From contig RPFO01000065.1 in NCBI GenBank assembly GCA_009746045.1, positions 4,541,785 through 4,605,784 of the forward strand: DNA of 64,000 nucleotides, written 5' to 3'. Source of the stretch: Mesostigma viride. Lineage: Eukaryota > Streptophyta > Mesostigmatophyceae > Mesostigmatales > Mesostigmataceae. Below, one piece after another: positions 34,240 to 46,638 of the stretch. The position numbers were made by a program, and so were the translations under genes. The notes under the pieces were generated by a model. The model did no database searches and was not told where the DNA came from. It saw nothing but the letters and a program-made list of their open reading frames with translations. Numbering within the stretch: position 1 is the first letter of the stretch; every line of letters begins with the position of its first letter.

Positions 34240-34856
34240 AGTTAACGTAAAGGATTTACGTTAGATGGATAGAGATTGTTACGCTCTTTCCAGCGGCACC
34301 TTGAACGCCTCATTTGGTTAAGGAACGTAAAAGTTATGACGTTTCCTAGGCTGTGCCGACAGTACCCGGCGCGCCACTGTGGGCGCGTACGGACACAGGA
34401 TGTACAAGTGTCACTTTGATAGTCCGCAGGACGTTGACAGGACTTGTACAGGACTTGATGGTCAATTGATAGGTAGGCGTGCTGTAGCGCGCCAGGACCT
34501 ATGAGACAATTGATGCTGACTAGTGTACGGATAGGTCCACAGGACTAGCCGTATGGACAATTGATAGATCTGCGCGCCAAAGGCGTGTCAGAGTCTGTGT
34601 AATCAATTGATTGACAGTTCAGCTGTGACAGTGCAGCTGAATACTTGGACGCGTCCCTAGCAAGCTATATGAGTGACTTGGTCACACCGGGACGCTAGTT
34701 CTTGCGTGCACGTTCTCTTGGCACTGCGACCCTGTCGTCTGTGCTGCGTGCAGTCTTGGAAGTGACGTGACTTACGTCTGTGTTTCCTTGTTATTAATAA
34801 AGGCAACTTCCTGCAAGAACCATGGCGGAATTCGTGGCATTCTCACCCTCACAACT
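34240..34856 (+). repeat. 3' LTR of element A
   Basis: 617 bp with no difference from the 5' LTR in a full read-through comparison. Followed by the target duplication CATGA. Confidence 0.92.
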
Positions 34857-37800
34857 CATGATGACACCATGGGAGCCTGAATACTCATCATTTACTATTC
34901 CTTGACATCCATGTACGTGGACGGGCCATGATGACACCATGGGAGCCTGAATCCTCATGATTTACTATTCCTTGACATCCATGTACGTAGGCCAGCCATG
35001 GAGACACCATGGGAGCCTGAATCCTCCTCATTAATTACATACATGCCATCCATGTACGTAGACAAGCCATGATGACACCATGGGAGCCTGAATCCTCATC
35101 ATTAACTACATACATGCCATCCATGTACGTACACGGGCCATGATGACACCATGGGAGCCTGAATCCTCCTCATTAATTACATACTTGCCATTCATGTACG
35201 TAGACGGGCCATGATGACACCAATGGAGCCTGAATCCTCTTCATTTTTTTTATGAGAGGATTCAGGTTACATAAATGCCATCCATGTACGTAGACAAGCC
35301 ATGATGACACCATGGGAGCCTGAATCCTCATCATTATATACAAAAATGCCATCCATGTACGTAGACGGGCCATGATGACACCATGGGAGCCTGAATCCTC
35401 ATCATTAACTACATACATGCCATCCATGTACGTACACGGGCCATGATGACACCATGGGAGCCTGAATCCTCATCATTAATTACATACTTGCCATTCATGT
35501 ACGTAGACGGGCCATGGAGACACCATGGGAGCCTGAATCCTCATCATTAATTACATAAATGCCATCCATGTACGTAGACAAGCCATGATGACACCATGGG
35601 AGCCTGAATCCTCATCATTATATACAAAAATGCCATCCATGTACGTAGACGGGCCATGATGACCCCATGGGAGCCTGAATCCTCATCATTAATTACATAA
35701 ATGCCATTCATGTACGTAGGCCACCCATGATGACACCATGGGAGCCTGAATCCTCATCATTAATTACATACTTGCCATTCATGTACGTAGACGGGCCATG
35801 GAGACACCATGGGAGCCTGAATCCTCATCATTTACTATTCCTTGACATCCATGTACGTAGACGGGCCATGATGACACCATGGGAGCCTGAATCCTCATCA
35901 TTTACTATTCCTTGACATCCATGTACGTAGACGGGCCATGATGACACCATGGGAGCCTGAATCCTCCTCATTAATTACATAAATGCCAACCATGTACGTA
36001 GACGGGCCATGATGACACCATGGGAGCCTGAATCCTCATCATTACTTACATAAAGGCCATCCATGTACGTAGGCCAGCCATGGAGACACCATGGGAGCCT
36101 GAATCCTCCTCATTAATTACATAAATGCCAACCATGTACGTAGACAAGCCATGATGACCCCATGGGAGCCTGAATCCTCATCATTATATACAAAAATGCC
36201 ATCCATGTACGTAGACGGGCCATGATGACACCATGGGAGCCTGAATCCTCCTCATTAATTACATAAATGCCATTCATGTACGTAGGCCAGCCATGATGAC
36301 ACCATGGGAGCCTGAATCCTCATCATTAATTACATACTTGCCATTCATGTACGTAGACGGACCATGGAGACACCATGGGAGCCTGAATCCTCCTCATTAA
36401 TTACATACATGCCATCCATGTACGTAGACAAGCCATGATGACCCCATGGGAGCCTGAATCCTCATCATTTTTTTTTCTTTGACATCCATGTACGTAGACG
36501 GGCCATGATGACACCATGGGAGCCTGAATCCTCATCATTAATTACATAAATGACATCCATGTACGTAGACGGGCCATGATGACACCATGGGAGCCTGAAT
36601 CCTCCTCATTAATTACATAAATGCCAACCATATACGTAGACAAGCCATGATGACACCATGGGAGCCTGAATCCTCATAATTTACTATTCCTGGACATCCA
36701 TGTACGTAGGCCAGCCATGATGACACCAATGGAGCCTGAATCCTCTTCATTTTTTTTATGAGAGGATTCAGGTTACATAAATGCCAACCATGTACGTAGA
36801 CAAGCCATGATGACACCATGGGAGCCTGAATCCTCATCATTTACTATTCCTTGACATCCATGTACGTAGACGGGCCATGATGACACCATGGGAGCCTGAA
36901 TCCTCCTCATTAATTACATAAATGCCAACCATGTACGTAGACGGGCCATGATGACACCATGGGAGCCTGAATCCTCATCATTATATACAAAAATGCCATC
37001 CATGTACGTAGACGGGCCATGATGACACCATGGGAGCCTGAATCCTCATCATTATATACAAAAATGCCATCCATGTACGTACACGGGCAATGATGACACC
37101 ATGGGAGCCTGAATCCTCATCATTAATTACATAAATGCCATTCATGTACGTAGGCCAGCCATGGAGACACCATGGGAGCCTGAATCCTCCTCATTAATTA
37201 CATACATGCCATCCATGTACGTAGACAAGCCATGATGACCCCATGGGAGCCTGAATCCTCATCATTTTTTTTTTCTTTGACATCCATGTACGTAGACGGG
37301 CCATGATGACACCATGGGAGCCTGAATCCTCATCATTAATTACATAAATGACATCCATGTACGTAGACGGGCCATGATGACACCATGGGAGCCTGAATCC
37401 TCATCATTAATTACATACATGCCATCCATGTACGTACACGGGCCATGATGACACCATGGGAGCCTGAATCCTCCTCATTAATTACATACTTGCCATTCAT
37501 GTACGTAGACGGGCCATGATGACACCATGGGAGCCTGAATCCTCATCATTAATTACATAAATGCCATCCATGTACGTAGACAAGCCATGATGACACCATG
37601 GGAGCCTGAATCCTCATCATTATATACAAAAATGCCATCCATGTACGTAGACGGGCCATGATGACACCATGGGAGCCTGAATCCTCATCATTAACTACAT
37701 ACATGCCATCCATGTACGTACACGGGCCATGATGACACCATGGGAGCCTGAATCCTCCTCATTAATTACATACTTGCCATTCATGTACGTAGACGGGCCA

Positions 37801-38621
37801 TGGAGACACCATGGGAGCCTGAATCCTCATCATTAATTACATAAATGCCATCCATGTACGTAGACAAGCCATGATGACACCATGGGAGCCTGAATCCTCA
37901 TCATTATATACAAAAATGCCATCCATGTACGTAGACGGGCCATGATGACCCCATGGGAGCCTGAATCCTCATCATTAATTACATAAATGCCATTCATGTA
38001 CGTAGGCCAGCCATGATGACACCATGGGAGCCTGAATCCTCATCATTAATTACATACTTGCCATTCATGTACGTAGACGGGCCATGGAGACACCATGGGA
38101 GCCTGAATCCTCATCATTTACTATTCCTTGACATCCATGTACGTAGACGGGCCATGATGACACCATGGGAGCCTGAATCCTCCTCATTTACTATTCCTTG
38201 ACATCCATGTACGTAGACGGGCCATGATGACACCATGGGAGCCTGAATCCTCCTCATTAATTACATAAATGCCAACCATGTACGTAGACGGGCCATGATG
38301 ACACCATGGGAGCCTGAATCCTCATCATTACTTACATAAAGGCCATCCATGTACGTAGGCCAGCCATGGAGACACCATGGGAGCCTGAATCCTCCTCATT
38401 AATTACATAAATGCCAACCATGTACGTAGACAAGCCATGATGACACCATGGGAGCCTGAATACTCATCATTTACTATTCCTTGACATCCATGTACGTGGA
38501 CGGGCCATGATGACACCATGGGAGCCTGAATCCTCATGATTTACTATTCCTTGACATCCATGTACGTAGGCCAGCCATGGAGACACCATGGGAGCCTGAA
38601 TCCTCCTCATTAACTACATAC
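34857..38621. repeat. 70-71-bp satellite, block 3
   Basis: About 53 units in one orientation. Two linker types alternate irregularly: TAATTACATAAATGC and TTACTATTCCTTGA. A hairpin variant, in which GAATCCTCTTCAT is followed by its own inverted copy, occurs near 35235 and 36740 and again in block 4 near 47880, so multi-unit segments have been duplicated. Ends in CATAC, the target duplication of element B. Confidence 0.95.
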
Positions 38622-39237
38622 AGTTAACGTAAAGGATTTACGTTAGATGGATGGAGATTGTTACGCTCTTTCCAACGGCACCTTGAACGCCTCATTTGGT
38701 TAAGGAACGTAAAAGTTATGACGTTTCCTAGGCTGTGCCGACAGTACCCGGCGCGCCACTGTGGGCGCGTACGGACACAGGATGTACAAGTGTCACTTTG
38801 ATAGTCCGCAGGACGTTGACAGGACTTGTACAGGACTTGATGGTCAATTGATAGGTAGGCGCACTGTAGCGCGCCAGGACCTATGAGACAATTGATGCTG
38901 ACTAGTGTACGGATAGGTCCACAGGACTAGCCGTATGGACAATTGATAGATCTGCGCGCCAAAGGCGTGCCAGAGTCTGTGTAATCAATTGATTGACAGT
39001 TCAGCTGTGACAGTGCAGCTGAATACTTGGACGCGTCCCTAGCAAGCTATATGAGTGACTTGGTCACACCGGGACGCTAGCTCTTGCGTGCACGCTCTCT
39101 TGGCATAACGACCCTGTCGTCTGTGCTACGTGCAGTCTCGGACTTGACGTGACTTACGTCTGTGTTTGCTCATTATAATAAAGGCAACTTTCCTGCAAGA
39201 GCCATGGATTCCCTCGGTGGTAAACTCTCATTCAACT
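38622..39237 (+). repeat. 5' LTR of element B
   Basis: Starts AGTTAACGTAAAGG and ends CATTCAACT. Alignable along its whole length with the LTR of element A; the 3' quarter is the most changed. The sequence after it (CCATCAAGTTTCG) is not a recognisable initiator-tRNA primer site. Confidence 0.92.
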
Positions 39238-40049
39238 CCATCAAGTTTCGTTTAAGTGGCCAGCCGGAGCGGCTGCTTAGGTTTTAGCGGGCAAGTGTTC
39301 GAAGCGCGTCATTGGTGAATTACTGGGGAACTTGGGTTTCCCCGCGAAACTCCAACCGCACGTTCAGATTTCCAAATCTCAAGTAAAGTTCGGCGCAACT
39401 TTCTGAACGGGGGCAGTTGACGAGCAGCATTCCTCCGGACGAATGAATTGCGTTCCATACTTGCGCAAAATTTTGAAAGGTAGCTTGCGTGCAGCCCTAC
39501 TAAAATTTGCGCGGACGTTCAGATTTCCAAATCTCAAGTAAATTTCGGCGGAACTTTCTGAACGGGGGTAGTTGGCGGGCAGCGTTCCTCCAGACGAATG
39601 AAATGCGTTCCATACTAGCGCAAAATTTTGAAAGGTAGCTTGCGTGCAGCCCTACTAAAATTTGCGCGAAGTGTGGGACTGAAAATTCGTAACGGAAACT
39701 TTTTGGTAGTTGCCGTCACTTCCTCTTGTGCAAACGTGTGGGAGTGAAAATTCGTAACGGAAACTTTTTGGTAGTTGCCGTCACTTCATTTTGCGCGAGT
39801 GTTGGGCGGAAAATTGGTAACGGAAACTTTTTGGTACTTGGCGTCACTTCCTTTGGTTCGACTGAAAATTCGCTGAAATTCGCTGAATTCGTACCGTAGC
39901 CTAATTTTTAGTACCTCGAAGTGACGGGGCACCTAAAAATTTGCCCACAAGTACACTTGGCAGCGCGCTCACTGGGAAAAATTGTACAGCCGCTCCGGCG
40001 GGCCACTTGAACGAATTGTAATGGTATTACAATCTTCGTACCAAGAAAA
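39238..40049 (+). other. Leader of element B with two internal tandem repeats
   Basis: No ORF. A 156-bp repeat begins CGTTCAGATTTCCAAATCTC at 39361 and 39517. A repeat of about 65 bp with CGTAACGGAAACTTTTTGG occurs three times between 39671 and 39860. Element A has only 24 bases here, so the leader is an extra of B. Possible packaging or translational-control region. Confidence 0.75.
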
Positions 40050-40835
40050 ATGCCGGACTCGATGGAGTTCCGCATTCCGAGGGATTCTGAAATTTTGGGC
40101 AGTCCAGCGGACATCGCCGAATCTCCGGCTGGTCCTTCGACGACTCCTGTTCGTGAAGATCGTCCGGTTCTTAATCCGGCGTGGCAGCGTGTTGTTGACC
40201 AGGCGGTAGCGTCCAGTGCGGAGCTACGCGCTCAGCAGCAGGCACTGCTGCAAAACCTACGACTGCCGCCCCCGCCTCCGCAACCTTCGATTGTTTCGGG
40301 GTTTCGCGATTACCTTGATTCCATTCGAGCTTTGCTCGCGGACTTCGAGGTCCATACCCGGGCGGGGTTGCAAGCGCCCAGCGCGGTTGCCGAGGTCTCT
40401 GAGGAGATCGACAACGCGGTTTCATCGCTTACAGGTTACCAGCGCAATCTCGCTAACTGGCTGTCGGTTCGTTCGGGCGTCATTCCGACGATTACGACCA
40501 ACCTGTTTCAAGACCTTGCGATTCTGCAGTTGCTGTCGCGAGGCTTCCGGACGCGTGAGCGGCAATTGCTGCTCAATCTTGTCGCGTTCTTGTCTGCATT
40601 GCGAGAGTGGGCGCCGGACGGGTGGGATTTTCTAACGATTCTTACCAACCCGCTCCGCATCGTCACCCGCCGCCGTCGTCGCCGCATTGATCCGGTGACG
40701 GGACGTCGGTTGGACCCCATCGTCATCGAAACTCCGGTGACGATTGAGGTTGGGCAAGGCCAGGAGGCGCCTGCGCCTGTCGCCAACGATCCAATTTACG
40801 ACTACGACTACTGCGATTTTCGTGGTCTCGACTGA
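40050..40835 (+). CDS. ORF0 of element B, conserved extra protein of unknown function
   Basis: 261 residues from ATG 40050. Homologous to ORF0 of element A: MPDSMEFRIP at the start, LTGYQRNLANW, TNLFQDLAILQLL, RERQLLLNLVAFL, REWAPDGWDFLTIL and the C-terminal YCDFRGLD are shared. The N-terminal third is Pro/Ala-rich and variable, whereas the central helical part and the last nine residues are conserved, which suggests selection on the protein. A run of six Arg lies near residue 207. The frame is intact although gag and pol of this element are broken. No known domain recognised. Confidence 0.85.
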   Translation: MPDSMEFRIPRDSEILGSPADIAESPAGPSTTPVREDRPVLNPAWQRVVDQAVASSAELRAQQQALLQNLRLPPPPPQPSIVSGFRDYLDSIRALLADFEVHTRAGLQAPSAVAEVSEEIDNAVSSLTGYQRNLANWLSVRSGVIPTITTNLFQDLAILQLLSRGFRTRERQLLLNLVAFLSALREWAPDGWDFLTILTNPLRIVTRRRRRRIDPVTGRRLDPIVIETPVTIEVGQGQEAPAPVANDPIYDYDYCDFRGLD

Positions 40836-40957
40836 ATTCGGCATGGTGGCGCGGTCGGCACCGGGGCAGGCGGCTTTTTGACAGATTGTACATATCTACC
40901 TGTCTTTTGTTTTCCAGCTGCTTAGCTCAGGGCCATACACAGCTAGTGTAGTTTACC

Positions 40958-42061
40958 ATGGCTGAGGGACGCCGTAGCAAGGGCCTAGCCAGTGGGAATA
41001 ATAATGGGGGTGCTGGTAGCGGGACCGCTCACGTAGATGACGTGGGGGTCACCGGAGAAATCACTAATATCCCTTTGAATAATAATACTACACATGCTGT
41101 TTCTGGATATGATCTCACCACCAGGGTCTGCTTATTGTTAATCAGCTGCAACCTGTCACTTCAGACTCAAAGCCAAAGCAGGCAGAGGAGTTTGTGGAAG
41201 GACTAGAGGGGTTTCCAAGTTTGTACGGTGGTACAAACTATTATCAGATCTGGATAGGCAGCCAGACTTTTGGCAAGTGCACAGATCAGATTAAAGACCT
41301 CACTAGAGAGTGCAAGAAGGCCAACAAGGCCTGGGCAGTCTACGTGGCAGAGCTGAGGGAGCTGCTAGAGGATCAGGAAGAAAGTGGGGATCCATTGGCA
41401 GGATAAATACCAGGGTGGGAGGTAAGGGAGACCTGATCCAGAACTTCCTTAACTATTGTAAATGGTTGAGGAGGGCAGGGCTCACGGCTTCAATGTCGCT
41501 GACAGCATAGCCCTGACAAACTGGCTCAAGGTTTCTGGGCTGGACAAGGCAACACGTGGCTCTTTAAAGGTCATGTGTGCCCCACACTCTACCCTCAAGG
41601 CCTACAAGGTCATAATCAAACAAGCACTCGAGGCAGAGGAGCTGTTTGAGGGTGGAATGCCAGCTGTGAAGGCTACCCACGCAGGTGGGCGTGCCCAGGG
41701 GGGCTCCAAGACGTCTGAGGCTGACAGAAGCCAAGGAGGACGTGGGGGCAACCACAACAAGCGGAAGGCCAACCATTCACCCGACCCTGACGGGCAATCA
41801 CATGCCAAGTCGGTGTTCAGGAGGGTGGGTGGTAAGCCCAGGCAGGGTAACGCGCCTGACAACGGGGGAGGAGGCCAGGGCAAGTCAAAGATCCAGTGCT
41901 ACCTGTGCAAGGGGTGGGGGCACATCAAGAAGGAGTGTCCCAGCTTCAAGAAGACCCAGGGCCAGGGCAGCAACAAGAAAAACAACAACAAGAACAACAA
42001 CAAGTCCCAGGCAGGCCAGCCTTCAAAGGGCAGTCAGCAAGAAGACAACAAGGAGCAGTGA
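40958..42061 (+). pseudogene. gag: gag of element B, frame-broken
   Basis: ATG 40958 gives the same N terminus as element A gag. Small deletions near 41118, around 41375-41400 and near 41461 break the frame; the final piece (41462-42061) carries the zinc knuckle CYLCKGWGHIKKEC and ends with TGA followed by CTG. Unlike the breaks in element C, these are not all in homopolymers, so at least some are real decay. Confidence 0.85.
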
Positions 42062-42202
42062 CTGTCTGAGGCAACCCCTACACACCTTAATTCACCCAAG
42101 GGGGAGGCCAGGTGCTCCAATGCAGATTTTATATCTGGGCAACAAGAGGGTGATCTCCAGGTTCATGGTGGCCCCAGGTCACCTGGAGAGGTACAGGTTC
42201 CT

Positions 42203-45200
42203 ATGAAGACGTCCTTGACAGCTGGTGCAGCTGTAAGAATGTCTGACCCCATGCATCCTTGTGCTGGGCACGAGGGTGGACCTCTCATTTTGAGAGAAAC
42301 CAATGTACAACCACAGAGGGGTGTGAAGGCCTCTGGTGGTATGCATGTGGTCCCTGCTGGCGGTCCAGGTGTTGGGCATGAGCAGGGTGACTCAGACTCT
42401 GAGTCAGAACAGGATGGAAGACAGCATGGTGATGCTGGACAACCTGACAGCACAGTCCTGACTGTGCCAGGGACTGCTTCCTCTGTGTACCAGGAGTTGG
42501 GTGCCCGAATCCACAACATGTTTGGGCATGCCACTTCTCTGTCAAACAACTTTGCCTTCCGTATGGGCAGGGCACCCCTTCTTAAGGCGTGTCAGCAAGC
42601 TGCCTCACGGTGTAAGTGCCAGTTGTCCTCCAACAAGCCCAGGAAATCACATGCCAAAGCTATACCTCAGAGCATTGGTGATCTGCAGTGTGATATCCAA
42701 CACATCAGGGGCATGCAACTGTTGGTGTGCGTGGACAGGTACACAAAATACAAGGTGCTGGAGCATTTACCTTCTATGAAGAACAGGTACTTGCTGGCTG
42801 CCCTGCAGAATGTAAGAGCCAAGTTTCCTACCACAAGGATCCAGGTGGACATGCAGTTTCAGCATCTCAAGGGTGATCCCACCCTTCCTGAGTTGCTGGT
42901 TACACCTAGGGAGGCTCATGGGCAGCAGGGTGCTATAGAGAGGGCAATCCAGGAGGTCAAGAAATTGATTATCTCTGAAGACTGGGTACCCTTATCTGCA
43001 CCTGCACTTGTCAGGAGTGCATGGCTGAGGAACGTGGAGCAGCAGCTGAACAGCAGGGTTAACTTCTACTATGATGGAGTTGCTGTCAGCCCAATGGGTC
43101 TATATCATGGCCTGTGCCCACCACATGTGCTGGAGGGCTGGAAACATGCTGCACATGTCACCTTTGCCAAGCTGAGGGAGAAGGACCGGGGTTGGAAGAT
43201 GCTGGAGCCACAAGTGGGTCAGAAGGTCCTAGCTTGGAAGGAACCTAGCCTTTATGGCAAACGTGGTAGCTGGAGTCCTGGGGTGGTTACCCAGGTTGAT
43301 GAAGCTAGCCACGCATGCTTGGTCAGCATGGAGGACGAACCAAAGCATGTGCACCGGCTGAGTTGGTCATATGTCAAGCCTAACCTGATGAATGAGGGCA
43401 GTCAGGCACAAGGCTCACAGGACCTGCAGGATTTTCAGGTCCCAAGTGACATCACTGATGCAACGACCACATCTGTTGCAGGGGAATCTGTCAGCCCTGG
43501 CCAGGTTGCAGAGGTACCTGTTGAACAGGCTGCAAGGTCAACAGCTGGGGAGTCAACTGTCAAGCCCAAGGCTCTAACCAAGCCCAGGGGGACAAGTTTG
43601 GCTGGATTAATTGGGGCTCTGCAAAGGGCCAAGAAGCAGCCCAAGGTAGCCAAGCTCAGGTGGCATGGCAATCTGGGGCTGGACACTGCCTTAGAGGTAG
43701 ACACTAATTCTCAGGTTTCCATCATTGGGACCAGAGCTGCAGCAGGGTACAGCATGACTGAACCCAGCTATCAGTTTGTGTCTGACTTCAGTGGCGGGGT
43801 ACACGTGAAGGTACTGGGTGAGGTATCCATTCCTATCCTTGGACAGGACACTGCTTTTTGTGTCTTGGAGGGCTATCAGGGACCTGCTCTTCTGGGGCAG
43901 AATTTCCTATGCCAGGATGGGGTAGTGATCACGTCCTCTCTCCTGACTAAGGAAGGGGCTGGTCAGGTCCCACTGATTAATTTCAGGACCACTCACCTAT
44001 CACGTGCAGTAACCAGGACGGTTAAGCGTGTGCAAGTGTGCCAGGGGCAGGAGCCCTTGGTTGATGACCTCATATTGCCAGCTGCTAGTCATCCAAGCAG
44101 TTTGGGCATTGGTCCTCACTCACTTGCTGGACACAGCCCTATAAACTACCAAGGCCTGGTGAAGCTCATGTCCTCTCCCATTATGTGTCCCCAGGTCACA
44201 CTGGGTCTGATTAAATCTGGGGAGGACTGGATCTCCAAGAAATGCGTGGAACCTGTCAATGACCTGCCTCCTGCACGACGTCTACTCAAGCTCAAGTTTG
44301 TCATCAAGATGAAGGAGGTGGACGGGGTCAAGGTACCACACGTCAGGCCAGTACTGAATGAGTTCAAGGGTACTGGTGAGTGCACCGCTGAGGAGTTGTA
44401 TACCCCTGGCATGCTGCATGACACTTGGAGGCTGCTGCTGTGTGTATTTCTAGGCCTTCTCAACAAGGGCTTGGACTATGGCTCAGTGGTGGTAGACTTC
44501 AAGAGGGCATTTCTGGAGGGGGATGCAGATGTGGCACAGGAAAAGTGGGAGGGCAAGACGCCTTTCTATGTCAGGGTGCCTGCTGTATGGAAAAGGGACA
44601 TTCACACTGAGTTCCTTAAAATCCTCAAGGGCCTGGAGGGCCTGAGGTCAAGTCCAATAATCTGGAGGGAGACTCTCAACCGTTTCCTGAAGGAGCATTG
44701 CAACTTGAAGGTTTCTCCTGTAGACCCCTGTCTGTTTCTGGGGCAATGGGAAGGCCTACCAGTGTATGCTTCGCTGCACGGGGATGACCTACATCTGATA
44801 GCTCCCACGTCGTGGCTTAAGGAGCTGATCTCCATCATTAAGTCCAAGTTTCCTCTGGGTAGGGAGCAATGGCAGGTGGAGAATGAGCCTCTCCTGTTTG
44901 TGGGCATGGAGGCCACACTGGTGAAGAAGGGGGGGAGTGGCGTATGCTGCTGGTGGGGGGCAACGATTATCAAGAGACCCTCATTAGCAAGCTTCCTCCA
45001 GTCATCACACAGGCACTGTGTCCCATGGTGAGGGGCATGGTTGCTTGGGTGGCAGGCATTTCCAGGCCAGACCTTATGGTCATAGCCAGGTTGCCTGATG
45101 ACATGCTGACAGAGCTAGGGTCTGCCAAGGTGGCTGATCAGGTCAGGGCTTCGTCTGGCATTCTGTTGTCTGCAGTGGATTTATCACAACCCATTTGCAT

Positions 45201-45687
45201 GGAGCTGTATGTGGATAGCTCAATGGACAGCAGGCAGGTCTCCAAGGTCAGGGGCAGGGCTGCAGGGCTCTTTGTGCTCAGACAGGAAGGCCTGGGGAGT
45301 TTGGTGAGCTGGTTCAGTCGCCTGCACAAACGGGTGGCTGTCAGTAGTGATGTGGCAGAATGCAGGGCTATTTGTGAAGGCATTCACACAAGCCTTTATC
45401 TGAAGGAGTTGCTTCATCAGATGACTTCTAACACTCCTTGGCCACTTCAGGTTACCACTCTTCTAAAAACAGACTCCATGGGGATGGTGCAGTTTGTGCA
45501 CAGGCAGATGGCCAGAAGTAGGGACTTGGATTATCTCCTTCTTAAGGAATTGTCCTCCTTGGCCAATATTGAGCATATCCCTGGGGTTGACAATCCTGCT
45601 GATGCTTTGACCAAGCTAGTGCAGAAGGCAGCAGTGCAATACAAGGTTCTTCAGTCTCTGATGGACCCATCTCAGCAAGCTGTCTAA
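42203..45687 (+). pseudogene. pol: pol of element B, one frame change in RT
   Basis: Reads from ATG 42203 (in frame with the gag end across the TGA) to about 44935, then resumes in another frame to the stop at 45687. The break is in a run of G that is one base shorter than in element A. Counting from 42203, the integrase catalytic residues are near D164, D216 and E246, the retropepsin-like Asp near 500 with LLGQNFL near 563, the first RT Asp near 765 and HGDD at 860-862. RNase H follows in the second frame with YVDSSMDS, VAECRA, TDSMG and NPADALTK. This is the clearest reading of the unusual domain order, without nested insertions. Confidence 0.9.
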
Positions 45688-46638
45688 GCTGGTGCCTGGT
45701 TATAGGGCATTGGAGAGCAGATTGTGTGGTAGTGTCAGCATTGTGACTGGCATAATACCTGTATTTTAGTCTGTACTAAGGCTCATGGACCATGGTACAC
45801 TCACTCTGATTTTAATCAGGATACAGCCAGGTTTTGGCTGGGGTTCATGCTGTTGACTACACAAGGTTGACAGGTCCATTACAGACCATGTATTCTATTT
45901 AAAAAGAAATGTATATTTGTACATACCTCTCACAATGGTCTGGGAACCTTTATTCTGGGGTTTATAGGGCGGGGTTCGATTCCCTGGTATTATGTTTCTA
46001 CAAGCTGGCCTGCTCAGGTGTTTTACCTGTTCAGACTTCCCTAGTTCCCCAGGGCAGGATTTAATTGTTGCCTATGTGTTTCATTTTGTCATTTGTTTGC
46101 TGTGGCAATTTATCATCTGACAAGTAGACGGGCGCCATAAGACGGGCGCCAATACTAACCTGTTGAGAGTATGACGGGGAAACTATTGTAATACGTCTTA
46201 CTTTGTCAAGTGGTATTTCAATTGTCATGGATTTATTGTGCTTATATTAGATATGTACTGGGTTTTATGGGATTAGTATCTGGGATTAATGTAACTCACC
46301 GCCAGAAGGTCATTGTACTGGAGGCTCTACCGAGGTGATGGGATTAATTCCTGGAGAAGACCTCATAGAATTAACCTGTATGTATTTAATTTTGTGTGTT
46401 TCTAATATCTGGTGGTACTCTGTAATGCCACTTCCATAGGTTTTTATCCATTTCTCATGAAATGGTTTTCCCTGTGGCAGATCTGTTTCTTTTCCAGTTC
46501 CTTAAAAGAAAGGGCTGGGGGAATGGCATTGGCCATTAAAGACATCTGTTCAAGCTTCAAGCTGGAGTGAAGGACATTTCAAGCTACTTCAAGGGTCCCT
46601 GGCAGGGGATGTGATCCCTAAAGAAAAGAAGGGATTGG
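45688..46638 (+). other. 3' untranslated region of element B
   Basis: Matches 33290-34239 of element A. The T-arm-like 17-mer is at 45970-45986 and the polypurine tract at 46620-46638. Confidence 0.8.

Larger units (their letters stand above)
14979..34856 (+). mobile_element. LTR retrotransposon A, 19.9 kb with two nested elements
   Basis: Identical 617-bp LTRs (14979-15595 and 34240-34856) are flanked by the 5-bp duplication CATGA (14974-14978 and 34857-34861). The internal order is ORF0, gag, UGA, pol, a long 3' untranslated region, then a polypurine tract (34221-34239) directly before the 3' LTR. Element C interrupts gag and element D interrupts RT, so this copy cannot make its proteins. 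Without the insertions it is close to element B in length and sequence. The pol architecture is integrase, retropepsin-like, RT, RNase H; RT and RNase H look Copia-like. Confidence 0.93.

Noticed and set aside
35173-36840. Open frames of 60-85 codons in satellite blocks
   Set aside because: They recur with the 70-71-bp unit on both strands and shift frame from unit to unit; repeat artefacts.
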